From assembly GCA_017627115.1 (NCBI GenBank), contig JAGAHK010000102.1:1-15279 (forward strand): 15,279 nucleotides of DNA. The letters run 5' to 3'. Each line of letters starts with the position of its first letter. The stretch's first letter is position 1. The translations under genes and the position numbers were made by a program. The notes beneath the pieces were generated by a model. The model made no database searches and was not told the origin of the DNA. It worked only from the letters and a program-made list of their open reading frames with translations. The stretch comes from Bacillota bacterium (lineage in GTDB: Bacteria; Bacillota; Clostridia; Lachnospirales; CAG-274). This document shows, piece by piece, positions 14,119 to 15,279 of the stretch.

Positions 14119-15279
14119 AAATAAGAAAACTTATTTCGGGAATAATGAGCGGCATAATTACCCTTTCGGTCGGCTGTTTTCCCGTAAGGGCTGCGGAAAG
14201 TGTCAGCCTTTCGGTCGGCAGCGGCGGCTATGCGGGCATACAGCAGGCAATAGACAGCGTAAAGGCGGGACAAAGTGCGGTCATTACCGTTGCGCCCGGC
14301 ACATATACCGAACCCGTTGTGGTAAATAAGCCGAATATCAGGCTTGTAAACTCCGATAAGAACAAAAAAGTTATCATAACCTATGACCGCGGTCCGGGTC
14401 ATACCGACCCCGAAAAAAACCTCGGCACCGAAAAATCGGCTACTTTTATGGTAACGGAGGATGCGGATAACTTTACTGCGGAAAACATAACTTTCCAGAA
14501 TACTTTTAATATCGGCACCGATTTTGAACAGGGACAGGCAGTCGCTTTCGAGAGCCTTGCGGATAAAGTGGTGCTTGACAACTGCTCGTTTATAGGCAGA
14601 CAGGACACGCTTTATTTAAAGGGTGCTTCAAAAGGGAAGGAAGTCTACGGCAGTGCAAACCCTGCGCGTGTTTACCTTAAAAACTGCTATATAGAGGGTA
14701 CTGTGGACTTTATATTCGGCGATGCTTCGGCGTATTTTGAAAAATGTAAGCTCCATATGATATACAGGGAAAACGGCGGTCATTTTACAGCCGCTAATAC
14801 CACTCTTTTCAATACGGGCTATGTATTCGATAAGTGTACGTTCACAACGGACGATGCCTATAAAACAGACGAAAAGGCAGCCGCAAAAGTCGATCTCGGC
14901 AGACCGTGGCAGGCTGACAGCGCTTATCCCAACGGCGGCTCGCAGACTGTACTGCTCAACTGTAAAGTGAGCGATACCGTAAAAAAAGAGGGCTTTTCGG
15001 CATGGGATGCAAACACTGTTGTAAATAAGGTAAGATATTACGAATACGCTACGGAAGACCTTTCGGGCAAGCCCATAGACCTTTCAAAGCGCGGTGAGAT
15101 CGTCCGCATACTTACGGACGAGCAGGCGCAGGCTTACAATGCTTATTCCGTACTTTGCGGCACGGACGGCTGGAACCCTGCAAATGCACCCAAAACAAAG
15201 GATCTTACCCTTGATGTTACACTCGATAAGTACGATGTGAGCATACCGCAGGGCGAGAGTGCGGCGGTAAAGGCTTTTG
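14115..15279 (+). CDS. Secreted pectin methylesterase (CE8), truncated by the window end
   Basis: The frame opens at ATG 14115 and is still open after 388 codons at the window edge. Residues 1-27 are a signal peptide (basic MKIRKLI, hydrophobic core, likely cut after VRAA). Residues about 30-345 are the right-handed beta-helix of carbohydrate esterase family 8, which removes methyl esters from pectin. The conserved sites are GQAVAF with Q141, GRQDTLY with Q163-D164, GTVDFIFGD with the presumed nucleophile D198, and LGRPW with R263 and W265. From about residue 362 a new segment begins ([18 protein letters not shown]) that could be an Ig-like or other appended domain. AGGAGG at 14102-14107 lies in the last codons of deoB, and the two genes overlap as ATGA, so expression is coupled. 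Pairing with deoB is unusual. Confidence 0.95.
   Translation, partial: MKIRKLISGIMSGIITLSVGCFPVRAAESVSLSVGSGGYAGIQQAIDSVKAGQSAVITVAPGTYTEPVVVNKPNIRLVNSDKNKKVIITYDRGPGHTDPEKNLGTEKSATFMVTEDADNFTAENITFQNTFNIGTDFEQGQAVAFESLADKVVLDNCSFIGRQDTLYLKGASKGKEVYGSANPARVYLKNCYIEGTVDFIFGDASAYFEKCKLHMIYRENGGHFTAANTTLFNTGYVFDKCTFTTDDAYKTDEKAAAKVDLGRPWQADSAYPNGGSQTVLLNCKVSDTVKKEGFSAWDANTVVNKVRYYEYATEDLSGKPIDLSKRGEIVRILTDEQAQAYNAYSVLCGTDGWNPANAPKTKDLTLDVTLDKYDVSIPQGESAAVKAF

Overview
The window looks like chromosome of a low-to-mid GC, Gram-positive anaerobe of the Clostridia, most likely a Ruminococcus-like member of the Oscillospiraceae. The pointers are a fatty-acid/acetyl-CoA carboxylase operon in clostridial order, a nadD-yqeK-rsfS block, AGGAGG-type ribosome sites, a secreted pectin methylesterase (a plant-fibre degrader), and GC-rich palindromic repeats of a type I recall from gut Firmicutes. 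Genus is inference.

Layout. (1) 82-3446, plus strand: fabF, fabZ, accD and accA, tightly packed, giving condensation and dehydration in fatty-acid elongation and the carboxyltransferase half of acetyl-CoA carboxylase. accB and accC, often found between fabF and accD in Clostridia, are absent here. (2) 3451-3584: three tandem 32-bp hairpin units and a classical terminator separate this operon from a convergent one. (3) 9597 down to 3567, minus strand: a probable six-gene operon of a membrane-anchored protein of unknown function, ispD (isoprenoids), a TIM-barrel sugar isomerase/epimerase-like protein, a fused NadD-YqeK protein (NAD synthesis plus Ap4A hydrolase), rsfS (ribosome silencing) and a membrane protein with a degenerate GGDEF and an intact EAL domain (c-di-GMP hydrolysis). 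(4) 9598-9745: divergent promoter region, with a near-consensus plus-strand promoter at 9677-9705. (5) 9746-11280, plus: a cytoplasmic NodB-type deacetylase and a membrane protein of unknown function. (6) 11281-11559: a 212-bp nested palindrome (MITE-like), preceded by a short copy of the start region of a gene lying 1.2 kb downstream. (7) 11560-12926: three tandem paralogous small membrane proteins with an outline like DUF3592. (8) 12943-15279: deoB (phosphopentomutase), whose stop overlaps the start of a secreted pectinesterase that runs off the window end.

Most of the window is housekeeping. The accessory or unusual material is the tandem hairpin array, the palindromic element with the adjacent gene-start remnant, the tandem membrane-protein trio, the 15-bp in-frame repeat carrying repeated start codons at the front of ispD, and the pairing of deoB with a pectinesterase. 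I found no CRISPR array, rRNA, tRNA, riboswitch, transposase or phage gene, and no complete new multi-gene system that I could defend.
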